A DNA stretch of 64,000 nt from Azoarcus sp. Aa7 (GTDB taxonomy: Bacteria > Pseudomonadota > Gammaproteobacteria > Burkholderiales > Rhodocyclaceae): assembly GCF_014822185.1 (NCBI RefSeq), contig NZ_QVLR01000078.1, positions 1-64,000 on the forward strand, read 5' to 3'. The notes under the pieces were generated by a model that ran no database searches, was not told the DNA's origin, and was given only the letters and a program-made list of their open reading frames with translations. A program made the position numbers and the translations under genes. Shown here in pieces: positions 35,962-44,139 of the stretch. Position 1 is the first letter of the stretch; the number at the start of each line of letters is the position of its first letter.

Positions 35962-37058
35962 TCGGTCACCCCTTTCGCCTTCAGGTAGCGGATGTGGGAG
36001 TACTTGGCGTTGGCCGGGATCAGGCCGGCCGGGCGGAGCAGCATCATCAGGATCATCGCGAGCGACAGCAGCAGCATGCGGAGCACCTCGGGGTCGAGCA
36101 GCACGTGGCCGAACAGGGCCTGCTGCACCGGTACCGCGAGGTGGCGGAGGATTTCGGGCAGCGCGGACAGGATGATCGCACCGACGATGGCGCCGGCGAT
36201 GTTGCCCATGCCGCCGAACACGACCATCGTCAGCACCGCGATCGACTCCATCAGCGAGAAGGACTCGGGCGAGACGAAGCCCTGGAAAGTGCCGAACAGC
36301 ACGCCCGACACGCCGCCGAAGGTCGCGCCGAGCGAGAACGCCAGCAGCTTCATGTTGCGCGTGTTGATGCCGATCGCCTTGGCGGCGAGCTCGTCGTCGC
36401 GCATCGCGGCCCACGCGCGGCCGACGCGGGACACCTGCAGGCGCGAGATGAACAGGATCGAACCGGCAACGCAGGCGAGGAAGGCGTAGTAGTACAGGAA
36501 CAGCGAGTTGATCGCCAGATCCTCGCTCACCTGGATGTTGCGCGACAGATCCCAGCCGAACAGCATGATCGGGTCGAGCGAGTTGATGCCCTGCGGCCCG
36601 TTGGTGATGTTGATCGGGTAGTTCAGGTTGTTCATGAAGATGCGCACGATCTCGCCGAAGCCCAGCGTGACGATCGCGAGGTAGTCCCCTCGCAATCGCA
36701 AAACCGGAAAGCCGAGCGTGATGCCCGCCGTCGCCGCGAAGCCCGCCGCGAGCGGCAGCACCACCCAGATCGGCAGATGCACATCGAAGTGTGGCGAGGC
36801 GAGGAAGGCCGCGGTGTAGGCGCCCACCGCGTAGAACGCGATGTAGCCCAGGTCGAGCAGGCCGGCGAAGCCGACGACGAGGTTGAGGCCCAGCGCGAGC
36901 AGGATGTACAGCAGCGCGAAGTCGAGCACGCGCACCCAGGTGCGGCCGAACATCATCGCGATCATGGGCGCCGCGATCGCGATCGCGATCACCACCCAGC
37001 GCGCGGCCTGCGGATTGCGTTTGCCCAGCCAGGGGACGGCCAGTGCGAGTTCGTTCAT
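35958..37058 (-). CDS. livM: Branched-chain amino acid ABC transporter permease
   Basis: A 366-residue inner-membrane permease with the LivM pattern: LLALGLNLVVGFAGLLDLGYIAFYAVGAY, LRGDYLAIVTLGFGEIVRI and FSLMESIAVLTMVVFGGMG near the C-terminal half. About ten hydrophobic segments. Overlaps livG by four bases and follows livH by 18. Confidence 0.95.
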   Translation of the reverse strand: MNELALAVPWLGKRNPQAARWVVIAIAIAAPMIAMMFGRTWVRVLDFALLYILLALGLNLVVGFAGLLDLGYIAFYAVGAYTAAFLASPHFDVHLPIWVVLPLAAGFAATAGITLGFPVLRLRGDYLAIVTLGFGEIVRIFMNNLNYPINITNGPQGINSLDPIMLFGWDLSRNIQVSEDLAINSLFLYYYAFLACVAGSILFISRLQVSRVGRAWAAMRDDELAAKAIGINTRNMKLLAFSLGATFGGVSGVLFGTFQGFVSPESFSLMESIAVLTMVVFGGMGNIAGAIVGAIILSALPEILRHLAVPVQQALFGHVLLDPEVLRMLLLSLAMILMMLLRPAGLIPANAKYSHIRYLKAKGVTE

Positions 37059-37076
37059 GGTCTGGTCACTCCCGCG

Positions 37077-38009
37077 TTATGCCCGGTCGGACACGCGTTC
37101 ACCCAGCAGGCCGGTAGGCTTGAAGATGAGCACGAGGCCGAGAATGATGAAGGCGAAGATGTCCTGGTAGGACGAATTGAGGAAGCCGAAGGTCGCCTGC
37201 TCGATGTAGCCCGCGCCGAAGGATTCGACCAGGCCCAGCACGACCCCGCCGAGCATCGCTCCGCCGAGGTTGCCGATGCCGCCCAGCACCGCGGCGGTGA
37301 AGGCCTTCAGGCCCGGCATGAAGCCCATGCCATAGTGCGCGATGCCGTAGTTGCTGGCGAACATCACGCCGGCGACGGCCGCCAGCGCCGCACCGATGAC
37401 GAAGGTGAGCGCGATGATCATGTTGGTGTCGACGCCCATCAGCGCGGCGACACGGTGGTTCTCGGCGGTGGCGCGCATCGCGCGGCCGAGCTTGGTCTTG
37501 GTCACCAGCAGGATCAGGCCGGCCATCATGAGGGCCGAGACGATGATGATCGTGATCTGGATCGGCGTGATGAAGACGCCCTCGATCGGCTGCACCGGGG
37601 TCGTCGAGATCAGTTGCGGGAAGGTGTGGTAGTTGCGGCCCCAGACGATCATCGCCAGGGTCTGCAGCAGGAAGGACACGCCGATCGCGGTGATCAGCGG
37701 TGCCAGGCGCGGCGCGTTGCGCAGCGGGCGGTAGGCGAGGCGCTCCATCGTGAACGCGAGCAGCATGCACACCGGGATCGCGACGAGCAGCGACAGCGTC
37801 AGCATCGCGACCGGCGACATGCCGGGGGCGACGCCCATCAGGAACATCATGGTCTGCAAGGCCGTCAGCGCACCGACCATCACCAGGTCACCGTGGGCGA
37901 AGTTGATCAGGCCAAGGATGCCGTAAACCATCGTGTAGCCCAGTGCTACCAGCGCATACACGCTGCCTACCACGAGCCCGTTCACGATCTGTTGAAGAAA
38001 GATTTCCAT
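37077..38009 (-). CDS. livH: Branched-chain amino acid ABC transporter permease
   Basis: A 310-residue LivH-type permease: MEIFLQQIVNGLVVGSVYAL, GYTMVYGILGLINFAHGD (the LivH signature), GRAMRATAENHRVAALMGVD and GGIGNLGGAMLGG. ATG 38009 has GAGGGT upstream and gives the family start; the longer frame to 38042 does not. First gene of the livHMGF unit on the minus strand, 275 bases downstream of the first binding-protein gene. Confidence 0.95.
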   Translation of the reverse strand: MEIFLQQIVNGLVVGSVYALVALGYTMVYGILGLINFAHGDLVMVGALTALQTMMFLMGVAPGMSPVAMLTLSLLVAIPVCMLLAFTMERLAYRPLRNAPRLAPLITAIGVSFLLQTLAMIVWGRNYHTFPQLISTTPVQPIEGVFITPIQITIIIVSALMMAGLILLVTKTKLGRAMRATAENHRVAALMGVDTNMIIALTFVIGAALAAVAGVMFASNYGIAHYGMGFMPGLKAFTAAVLGGIGNLGGAMLGGVVLGLVESFGAGYIEQATFGFLNSSYQDIFAFIILGLVLIFKPTGLLGERVSDRA

Positions 38010-38198
38010 GTTTACCCTCGGGATGTCGGGTGCAGGCCGCACAGGGGTGGATGTTGCGGGGTGGCCGTCGTGGGGCCGGTCCGCAGCTCGGACGCTGGTT
38101 TCGCGTGCGCCGTTCGCGCGCGCATCGGGTTCGGCACGGGTATGTCGGCCGGACCGCAGGGAGACGAAAAAAACATCGGGTTACATGTCGCGAGAGTC

Positions 38199-38240
38199 AC
38201 AAAAAAGGGGTCGCGATCGTGCTGCGTGATCGCAACCCCT
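38199..38240 (-). terminator. Intrinsic terminator after the first LIV binding-protein gene
   Basis: On the minus strand AGGGGT..GCGATC pairs with GATCGC..ACCCCT, with one mismatch, and is followed by TTTTTTGTG. It lies 45 bases after the binding-protein stop and before livH, so some transcription must read through or livH has its own promoter. Confidence 0.85.
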
Positions 38241-38284
38241 CACTTCGGGTCATCCAGACTGATGTGCCGGAATGACCGCCGGTC

Positions 38285-39400
38285 TTACATCGGTGCCCAG
38301 GTGCCCGCCTTGAACTGGTACATCGTGATGGCGCCTTCCTTGATGTCGCCCAGGTCGTCGAAGGACACCGTGCCGGTCACGCCGGGGAAGCTGCTCTTCT
38401 TGAGCTCGGGCAGGTACTTGGCCGGTTCGGGCGAATTGGCGGCCTGCATTGCATTGATCATCGCCATTGCCGCGTCGTACGCATACGGCGAGTAGATCTG
38501 CACGTCGGCGCCGAAGCGTGCCTTGTAGCGGTTGCGGAACTCCGCGCCGCCCGGCATCTTCTCGAGCGGCAGGCCGGCCATCGAGCAGTACGCGTTGGCG
38601 CCGATCGCCTCGCCGGCGAGCTTGATCATCTCGGGGCTGCAGCCGCCGTCGCCGGTGACGAACTTGGCTTCCACGCCGAGTTGCTTCAACTGGCGCAGCA
38701 TCGGGCCGCCCTGGGCGTCCATGCCGCCGAAGAAGATCACATCGGGCTTCGCGCCACGGATCTTGGTGAGGATGGCGTTGAAGTCGGTCGCCTTGTCGGT
38801 CGTGAATTCGCGCGCGACGACCTTGCCGCCGCCAGCCTTCACGGCCTTCTCGGTTTCGTCGGCGAGGCCCTGGCCGTAGGCCGTGCGGTCGTCGATGATC
38901 GCGACGGTCTTCGCCGCGAGCGGGCCGACGATGAACTTGCCGAGTACGCCGCCCTGCTGCACGTCGTTGGCGATCGTGCGGAACACCGCCTTGTAGCCCT
39001 GGCGCGTCAGCGTCGGGTTGGTTGCCGACGGCGAGATCATCGGTACGCCGGCCTGGTTGTAGATGCGTGACGCGGGGATCGTCGTGCCGGAGTTCAGGTG
39101 GCCGACGACGCCCTTCACGCCGGCATCCATCAGGCGCTGCGCGACGGTGGTGCCGGTGCGCGGGTCGGCCTGGTCGTCCTCGCCCATCAGCTCGAACTTG
39201 ACCTTCTTGCCGCCGATCGTGATGCCCTTGGCGTTGGCGTCCTCAATTGCGAGGCGCGCGCCGTTTTCGTTGTCCTTGCCCAGGTGTGCGATCGTGCCGG
39301 TCAGCGGTGCGACGCTGCCGAGCTTGACCACCATTTCCTGTGCGTGGGCGCCGGACAGTCCGATACCCATGATCGCGAGTGCGACGACGGTTTGCTTCAT
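38285..39400 (-). CDS. Branched-chain amino acid-type substrate-binding protein 1
   Basis: A 371-residue periplasmic binding protein (type 1 fold) with a signal peptide ending AHAQ. Family blocks: VKLGSVAPLTGTIAHLGKDNENGARLAIED, VVGHLNSGTTIPASRIY, IIDDRTAYGQGLADE and VIFFGGMDAQGGPMLRQ. Leu/Ile/Val, other amino acids or amides are possible ligands. GGAGGAGA precedes ATG 39400. It is about 60 percent similar by eye to the second binding protein upstream (39938-41050). Confidence 0.92.
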   Translation of the reverse strand: MKQTVVALAIMGIGLSGAHAQEMVVKLGSVAPLTGTIAHLGKDNENGARLAIEDANAKGITIGGKKVKFELMGEDDQADPRTGTTVAQRLMDAGVKGVVGHLNSGTTIPASRIYNQAGVPMISPSATNPTLTRQGYKAVFRTIANDVQQGGVLGKFIVGPLAAKTVAIIDDRTAYGQGLADETEKAVKAGGGKVVAREFTTDKATDFNAILTKIRGAKPDVIFFGGMDAQGGPMLRQLKQLGVEAKFVTGDGGCSPEMIKLAGEAIGANAYCSMAGLPLEKMPGGAEFRNRYKARFGADVQIYSPYAYDAAMAMINAMQAANSPEPAKYLPELKKSSFPGVTGTVSFDDLGDIKEGAITMYQFKAGTWAPM

Positions 39401-39937
39401 GTTTCTCCTCCAGCGAGATCGTGTGGTGCGATTGAGGGTCTGACCGACACCTTTGGCCTTCGTGAGCGCCGGAGTGCCGTCAGGATGCTGCACGTGATAC
39501 CGCTTTTCTGTTCGCTCCCGACTATCACCGCTGCGGTACAACGGTCCCGGGGGGCTGAAAAGTCCGCGTATTCTGCCCAAAAACGGACCGTGATGCGCAG
39601 ATTGCAACAGTGATGTGCCGGTTCGTGCCTTCTGCAGTGCAGCATGAACCGGCAGGGATCGATCATTGCCGATGACGTTAGGCTATGTTCACGGAATTGA
39701 TCGTGGGCTGGTGCGGGTTTCGAACGGAGCGGCCTGTGTTTGCACGCATGATGCAACGCACAAGTCGTGCCAGATTGTGGAAAACCCTAATGCCGTCATC
39801 CCGCGCCGGTCGGCAGCGAGCCGGGGGCCGGGCGGCGGGCGCCCGGCGGCAAAAAGAAGGGGCGCCGCAGCGCCCCGATCCGGTTCATTTTCGTTGCCCG
39901 CCGCACGGCCGTGGTGCGCGGCGGGCGCTGCGCGCGC
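39401..39937. other. Intergenic region between the two LIV binding-protein genes
   Basis: This 537-base stretch holds the terminator of the second binding-protein gene (39851-39876) and presumably the promoter of the first. I find no gene; short frames on both strands lack coding features. A sigma-54-like pattern near 39605 has the wrong spacing. Confidence 0.6.
39851..39876 (-). terminator. Intrinsic terminator after the second LIV binding-protein gene
   Basis: On the minus strand GGGGCGC-TGCG-GCGCCCC is followed by TTCTTTTT, 61 bases after the stop at 39938. Confidence 0.85.
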
Positions 39938-41050
39938 TCAGTTCAGCGCTTCCCACTTGCCGCCCTGGAAGCGGTACAGCGTCACGCCGCCGTCGCGGAT
40001 GTCGCCGTTCTTGTCGAAGGCGATCGTGCCGGTCACGCCGGGGACGTTGAGCTTCTGCAGCGCGGGCAGGTACTTGGCCGGTTCGGCCGAACCGGCGGCC
40101 TTCATCGCCTCGATCAGCGCCATAGCGGCGTCGTAGCTGTACGGGGCGTAGAGCTGCACGTCGCCCTTGTACACTTCCTTGAAGCGCTTGTTGAACTGAG
40201 CGCCGCCGGGCATCTTGTCCATCGGGATGCCGGCCTGGGTGCAGTAGGTGTCGCCGCTCATCGCGTCGCCCGCGAGCTTGATCATCTCGCCGGTGCAGGT
40301 GCCGTCGCCGCCGAGGAACTTGGCGCCGAGGCCCAGCTGCTTCATCTGGCGCAGCATCGGCGCCGATTGCGCGTCCATGCCGCCGAAGAACACCGCGTCG
40401 GGCTGCTTGCCCTTGATCTTGGTGAGGATCGCGGTGAAGTCGGTGGCCTTGTCGTTGGTGAACTCGCGGCCCACCACCTGCACGCCTTCCTTCTTCAGGC
40501 TTTCGGCGAACGCGTCGGCGAGGCCCTGGCCGTAGGCGGTGCGGTCGTCGATGATCGCAACCTTCTTCACGCCGAGCTTGGTTGCGTACCCGGCCATCGC
40601 CGCGCCCTGCTGCAGGTCGTTGGCGATGACGCGGAAAGTGACCTTGTAGCCCTGTTGGGTCAGCTTGGGGTTGGTCGACGACGGAGTGATGACCGGTACG
40701 CCTGCCTGTTCGTAGATGCGCGAGGCGGGAATCGAGGCGCCCGAGGTGACGTGGCCGACCACGCCCTTGACGCCGCTGTCGGTCAGGCGCTGCGCGACGG
40801 TCGTCGCGGTGCGCGGGTCGGCCTGGTCGTCCTCGCTGACGAGCTCGAACTTGACCTTCTGGCCGCCGATGGTGGTGCCCTTGGCGTTGGCGTCTTCGAT
40901 CGCGAGGCGCACGCCGTTCTCGCCGTCCTTGCCGATGTGGGCGATGGGGCCGGTGAGCGGGCCGGCGTGGCCGATCTTGACGACAGTCTGGGCGTGGGCG
41001 GCCGACAGGCCGGCCGCGGCGAGAGCAAGGGCGATCAGGGTCTTCTTCAT
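39938..41050 (-). CDS. Branched-chain amino acid-type substrate-binding protein 2
   Basis: A 370-residue paralogue of the neighbouring binding protein: signal peptide MKKTLIALALAAAGLSAAHA, then VVKIGHAGPLTGPIAHIGKD, VVGHVTSGASIPASRIYEQAG, IIDDRTAYGQGLAD and AVFFGGMDAQSAPMLRQ. It is closer to standard LivK/LivJ. Its own terminator at 39851 and likely own promoter suggest a separate transcript. The stretch upstream contains CCGGTATGGTGCG (41110-41122), identical to 13 bases of the NtrC dyad before glnK. Confidence 0.92.
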   Translation of the reverse strand: MKKTLIALALAAAGLSAAHAQTVVKIGHAGPLTGPIAHIGKDGENGVRLAIEDANAKGTTIGGQKVKFELVSEDDQADPRTATTVAQRLTDSGVKGVVGHVTSGASIPASRIYEQAGVPVITPSSTNPKLTQQGYKVTFRVIANDLQQGAAMAGYATKLGVKKVAIIDDRTAYGQGLADAFAESLKKEGVQVVGREFTNDKATDFTAILTKIKGKQPDAVFFGGMDAQSAPMLRQMKQLGLGAKFLGGDGTCTGEMIKLAGDAMSGDTYCTQAGIPMDKMPGGAQFNKRFKEVYKGDVQLYAPYSYDAAMALIEAMKAAGSAEPAKYLPALQKLNVPGVTGTIAFDKNGDIRDGGVTLYRFQGGKWEALN

Positions 41051-41200
41051 GAACCGTTCTCCGAAGCGTTGTATGCGGACAGGGGGCCGGTTCGCGATTG
41101 TGCCGCGCCCCGGTATGGTGCGATTCTAGCCCACGCCCGCGTACGCCGACATAATGTGGTGCGCCGGCCGTACCCGCCGTCCTCGAGGAAAATACGCCCG

Positions 41201-41686
41201 ATGAATCGCCTGTTCGCCCTGTTGTGCAGCCTGCTCGCGGCGCTGGGGCTCGCCGCCTGCGATCACTTCAACCTGAAGGAGCTGGAGCCGGGCGTGTCGA
41301 CGGCCGCCGACGTGCGCCAGCGCTTCGGTCCGCCGCAGATGGAATGGCACAACGACGACGGTTCGGTGACGTGGGAATATTCGCGCCAGCCCATGGGCAC
41401 GGAGTGCTTCATGATGACGATCGGCTCCGACGACGTGCTGCGCAAGGTCGAGCAGGTGCTGAACGAAAACAACTTCGCGCGCATCCAAAGAGGCATGACC
41501 GGCGACGAAGTGCGTCGCATCCTGGGCGCGCCCGGCTCGCGCGAGCGTTTCGGGCTCGCGAAGGAAACCGTGTGGGGCTGGCGCGTCGGCAAGGAGGCTT
41601 CGGGCGATCCGGTGTTCTTCCTGGTGCATTTCAACGACGATGCGCGCGTGGCGCGTACCAGCCGCTTCGTCGAACAGCGGGGCTGA
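41201..41686 (+). CDS. BamE/SmpA-like outer-membrane lipoprotein 1
   Basis: A 161-residue lipoprotein with lipobox LAAC (Cys about residue 20). It contains the SmpA/OmlA (BamE-like) fold as a repeat: ELEPGVSTAADVRQRFGPPQMEW and then IQRGMTGDEVRRILGAPGSRERF, the beta-strand WEYSRQ and VWGWRV. BamE is a Bam-complex subunit, but this protein is longer and appears with a paralogue next to it, so it may be a separate envelope lipoprotein. No bam gene is adjacent. Confidence 0.82.
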   Translation: MNRLFALLCSLLAALGLAACDHFNLKELEPGVSTAADVRQRFGPPQMEWHNDDGSVTWEYSRQPMGTECFMMTIGSDDVLRKVEQVLNENNFARIQRGMTGDEVRRILGAPGSRERFGLAKETVWGWRVGKEASGDPVFFLVHFNDDARVARTSRFVEQRG

Positions 41687-41705
41687 CGCAAGGAAGGTGA
41701 GGCAA

Positions 41706-42305
41706 GTGAAGCATGGAGCCACAGTCGCGAAATGGGGACGCATCGCTGCGCTGCTCGCAGCAGCGGCGATCGCTGGCAGTTGCGCGACGACTCTCGGTTC
41801 CCGCCCGCTCGTGACCGAGGCGGAGGCCATCGCCGTGCATGGCGAGCCGGCGCGGCGCTGGCAGAACGAGGACGGCACGCGCACGCTGGAGTACCCGACG
41901 CAACCCTTCGGCCACGTCACGCTGATGGTGACCGTCGACGCCGGGGGCGCCGTGCTGCGGCAGGAAAACGCGCTGTCCTTCGAGAACCTCACCCGCGTCG
42001 AGCGCGGCATGACACGCGAGCAGGTGTCGCGCCTGCTCGGCACGCACCGTACGGTCGAGTTCTTCCGCCTGAGCGGCGAGGAAGTGTGGGACTGGAACAT
42101 CGAGAACGACGGTCCGGGCATCTACACCTATTTCAACGTGCACTTCATCGACGGCAAGGTCGTGCGCACCAGCCGCACCTACATCTTCCCGCACGACGGG
42201 CCCTTCATGGGCGGCGGGCTCGGCTTCCCATCCATGCACCCCGCCCCGTTCCCCTTGCGCAAGCTGATGCGCGGACCGGGCCCGGCGGCAACTCGTTTGG
42301 GCTGA
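41706..42305 (+). CDS. BamE/SmpA-like outer-membrane lipoprotein 2
   Basis: A 199-residue lipoprotein starting at GTG 41706, with signal peptide and lipobox AGSC. The BamE-like pattern is again visible: RPLVTEAEAIAVHGEPARRW and VERGMTREQVSRLLGTHRTVEFF, then EVWDWNIENDG. It follows protein 1 by 19 bases and looks like a tandem duplication. Its last codons and stop lie inside the left arm of a family-B repeat, so the C-terminus (PAATRLG) may have been set by that element. Confidence 0.8.
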   Translation: MKHGATVAKWGRIAALLAAAAIAGSCATTLGSRPLVTEAEAIAVHGEPARRWQNEDGTRTLEYPTQPFGHVTLMVTVDAGGAVLRQENALSFENLTRVERGMTREQVSRLLGTHRTVEFFRLSGEEVWDWNIENDGPGIYTYFNVHFIDGKVVRTSRTYIFPHDGPFMGGGLGFPSMHPAPFPLRKLMRGPGPAATRLG

Positions 42306-42445
42306 GCGCAGCGAAACCCAACAAGCCCTCCTCACGCCCGGCAACGGGGGTCCGGGCCGGGCGGGGGGGGGTCGGTCCCGACAAAATTTCCGTGCATGAT
42401 CGGCTGGCGGAGCGTTGGGCTTCGCTGCGCTCAACCCAACCTACG
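42295..42445. repeat. Palindromic dispersed repeat, family B
   Basis: Left arm GGGCTGAGCGCAGCGAAACC and right arm containing GGGCTTCGCTGCGCTCAACC are inverted copies about 90 bases apart. The arms themselves are imperfect palindromes. The left arm covers the stop codon of lipoprotein 2. The centre is GC-rich with a run of G. Confidence 0.8.
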
Positions 42446-42518
42446 GCGGCTGCGGAAGCGACAACCGTCCGCGGCGGTTTATACTGCGCTGCAACATGGG
42501 CTGCCAGCGGGTATTGCG

Positions 42519-43355
42519 ATGATCCATTTTCTCGCCGACGACGGCGAACACATCCACGTGAAGATCGAAGGCGAGGGGCCGCCGCTCGTGCTGCTGCACG
42601 GCTGGACCGCGAGCCACCGCGACTGGAGCCCCTTCATCGACGCCTTCGCCGTGCGCCATCGTGTGTATCGCTGGGATGCGCGCGGCCATGGCGGCCACGC
42701 CCTGCATGCCGACACGCCGCCGAGCGCAGCGCGCATGGCGCGCGACCTCGAGCAGATGCTCGAACACTGGAACCTGCGCGACGCGGTCGTCATCGGCCAT
42801 TCGATGGGCGCGCTGACGCTGTGGCAATACATCCGCGACTTCGGCTGCGGCCGCCTGCGCAAGCTCGTGATCATCGACCAGTCGCCGCGCCTCATCACCG
42901 ACGAACACTGGCGCTGGGGCATTTATGCCGACTTCGACGCTGCGCGCAACGCCGCCTTCGTGCGTTCGCTGCGGGAAGACTTCGCCGAAGGCGTGCTGCG
43001 CCTGGTGGGTCACAGCCTCAACGAACGCGCGCGGCGCAAGTATCTCGAGAACGGCGAGGGCATGGAACTCGCGCGCCAGCGCCTGCGCGAGATGATGCCG
43101 CAGCCGCTGATCGATTGCTGGTCCAGCCTCGCTGCGGCCGACTACCGCGACGTGCTGGAGAAGATCGACGTTCCCGCGCTGCTGGTCTACGGCGGCGCGA
43201 GCAACTTCTACCACACGCGTACCGCCCACTACGTGCGCGACAACATCCCCAACGCGCTGCTGCACATCTACGACGACGTCGACCACGCGCCGCATCTGTG
43301 GCAACGCGAACGCTTCGCGCGGGATGTGCTCGATTTCATCGACAGCGAAGACTGA
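42519..43355 (+). CDS. Alpha/beta-fold hydrolase
   Basis: A 278-residue hydrolase: oxyanion-hole LLHGWTASHRDW, nucleophile elbow GHSMGALT, a late Asp (LVYGGASNFY region) and the catalytic His in DDVDHAPHLW. Such proteins include esterases, lactonases and haloperoxidases; the substrate is not predictable. The ATG at 42519 is preferred because the upstream frame lies in the repeat element. Confidence 0.87.
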   Translation: MIHFLADDGEHIHVKIEGEGPPLVLLHGWTASHRDWSPFIDAFAVRHRVYRWDARGHGGHALHADTPPSAARMARDLEQMLEHWNLRDAVVIGHSMGALTLWQYIRDFGCGRLRKLVIIDQSPRLITDEHWRWGIYADFDAARNAAFVRSLREDFAEGVLRLVGHSLNERARRKYLENGEGMELARQRLREMMPQPLIDCWSSLAAADYRDVLEKIDVPALLVYGGASNFYHTRTAHYVRDNIPNALLHIYDDVDHAPHLWQRERFARDVLDFIDSED

Positions 43356-43376
43356 GCGCGCGCGGCGGCTGGGACC

Positions 43377-43745
43377 CTACTTCGGCGAGCAGAACCACAG
43401 CTTGTTGCCCTCGCTGTCGAGGAAGGCGCCTATGTAGTGGGCGCCGTCGTAGAGCTCGACCGCGTCCGAGATCTTCACGTCGAGACCGCGCAGCGCGGCT
43501 TCCAATGCGCGCGCGTCCGCGCATTCCAGCGTGATGCGCGGATTCGGCTCCGCGGTCGGCGCGCCGTACCAGTCATCCTTCAGCATCAGCACGATGCCGC
43601 CGAGTTCGAAACCGACCTGCCGGCCGCCTTCGCTGGCCGGGGCGAGGCCCAGCGTTTCGCCATAGAACCTGTTCGCGCGCGCGACGTCGCGCACCGCGAG
43701 CGCGACGACCTTCACGCATTTCAATCCGGATGCGGGGTTGGTCAT
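43377..43745 (-). CDS. VOC-family (glyoxalase/dioxygenase-fold) protein
   Basis: A 122-residue protein with one VOC beta-alpha-beta3 repeat pair: VVALAVRDVARANRFYGETLGL, GFELGGIVLMLKDDWYG, PRITLECADARALEAAL and the C-terminal GAFLDSEGNKLWFCSP. VOC proteins bind metals and act as isomerases, dioxygenases or resistance proteins. The start at 43745 gives the typical short family N-terminus. Confidence 0.85.
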   Translation of the reverse strand: MTNPASGLKCVKVVALAVRDVARANRFYGETLGLAPASEGGRQVGFELGGIVLMLKDDWYGAPTAEPNPRITLECADARALEAALRGLDVKISDAVELYDGAHYIGAFLDSEGNKLWFCSPK

Positions 43746-44139
43746 GATGATCTGCCATCGAAGCGGAGTCCGTCGGCACGGGCCGGCTTCTGTGTCCGGC
43801 AAGGGGGCGGACCCCGGAGGAGGAGGGCCGCCGTGCCTGCCGGCGCGGCGGGGTGGTCGCGGCCGCAGGGGAAAAGGGGCGGCCGTTCATGCTTCACGCT
43901 AGCACGTGCAGGACGAAACGCCAGGCCCGCAGAGCGCTTGGGTGCCATGCGGGGCGGTTTTGTTAGTCCAACCCGGAGCGCATGTCAATCGAGTCATTCG
44001 TCTAGTCGCCCCCTCCATCGTCTGGATGTTTTCCCCCGGCAGGGGCGCGTAGCCTGCGTCGGTGCATAGGGCAGCACCCATGCCGCGGCCGATGCAGCGG
44101 GCCCCGGCTCCAGCGTTCGACAACCGGAGGAAAACCGAC
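43746..44139. other. Divergent intergenic region, VOC gene and cytochrome gene
   Basis: A 394-base non-coding stretch that must carry both promoters. I see no repeat, RNA gene or clear consensus promoter. The AT-richer part is 43960-44035. Confidence 0.5.

Noticed and set aside
39600-39625. Sigma-54-like pattern before the first LIV binding protein
   Set aside because: The distance between the GC and CC elements is twelve bases rather than ten, so the holoenzyme would not fit.
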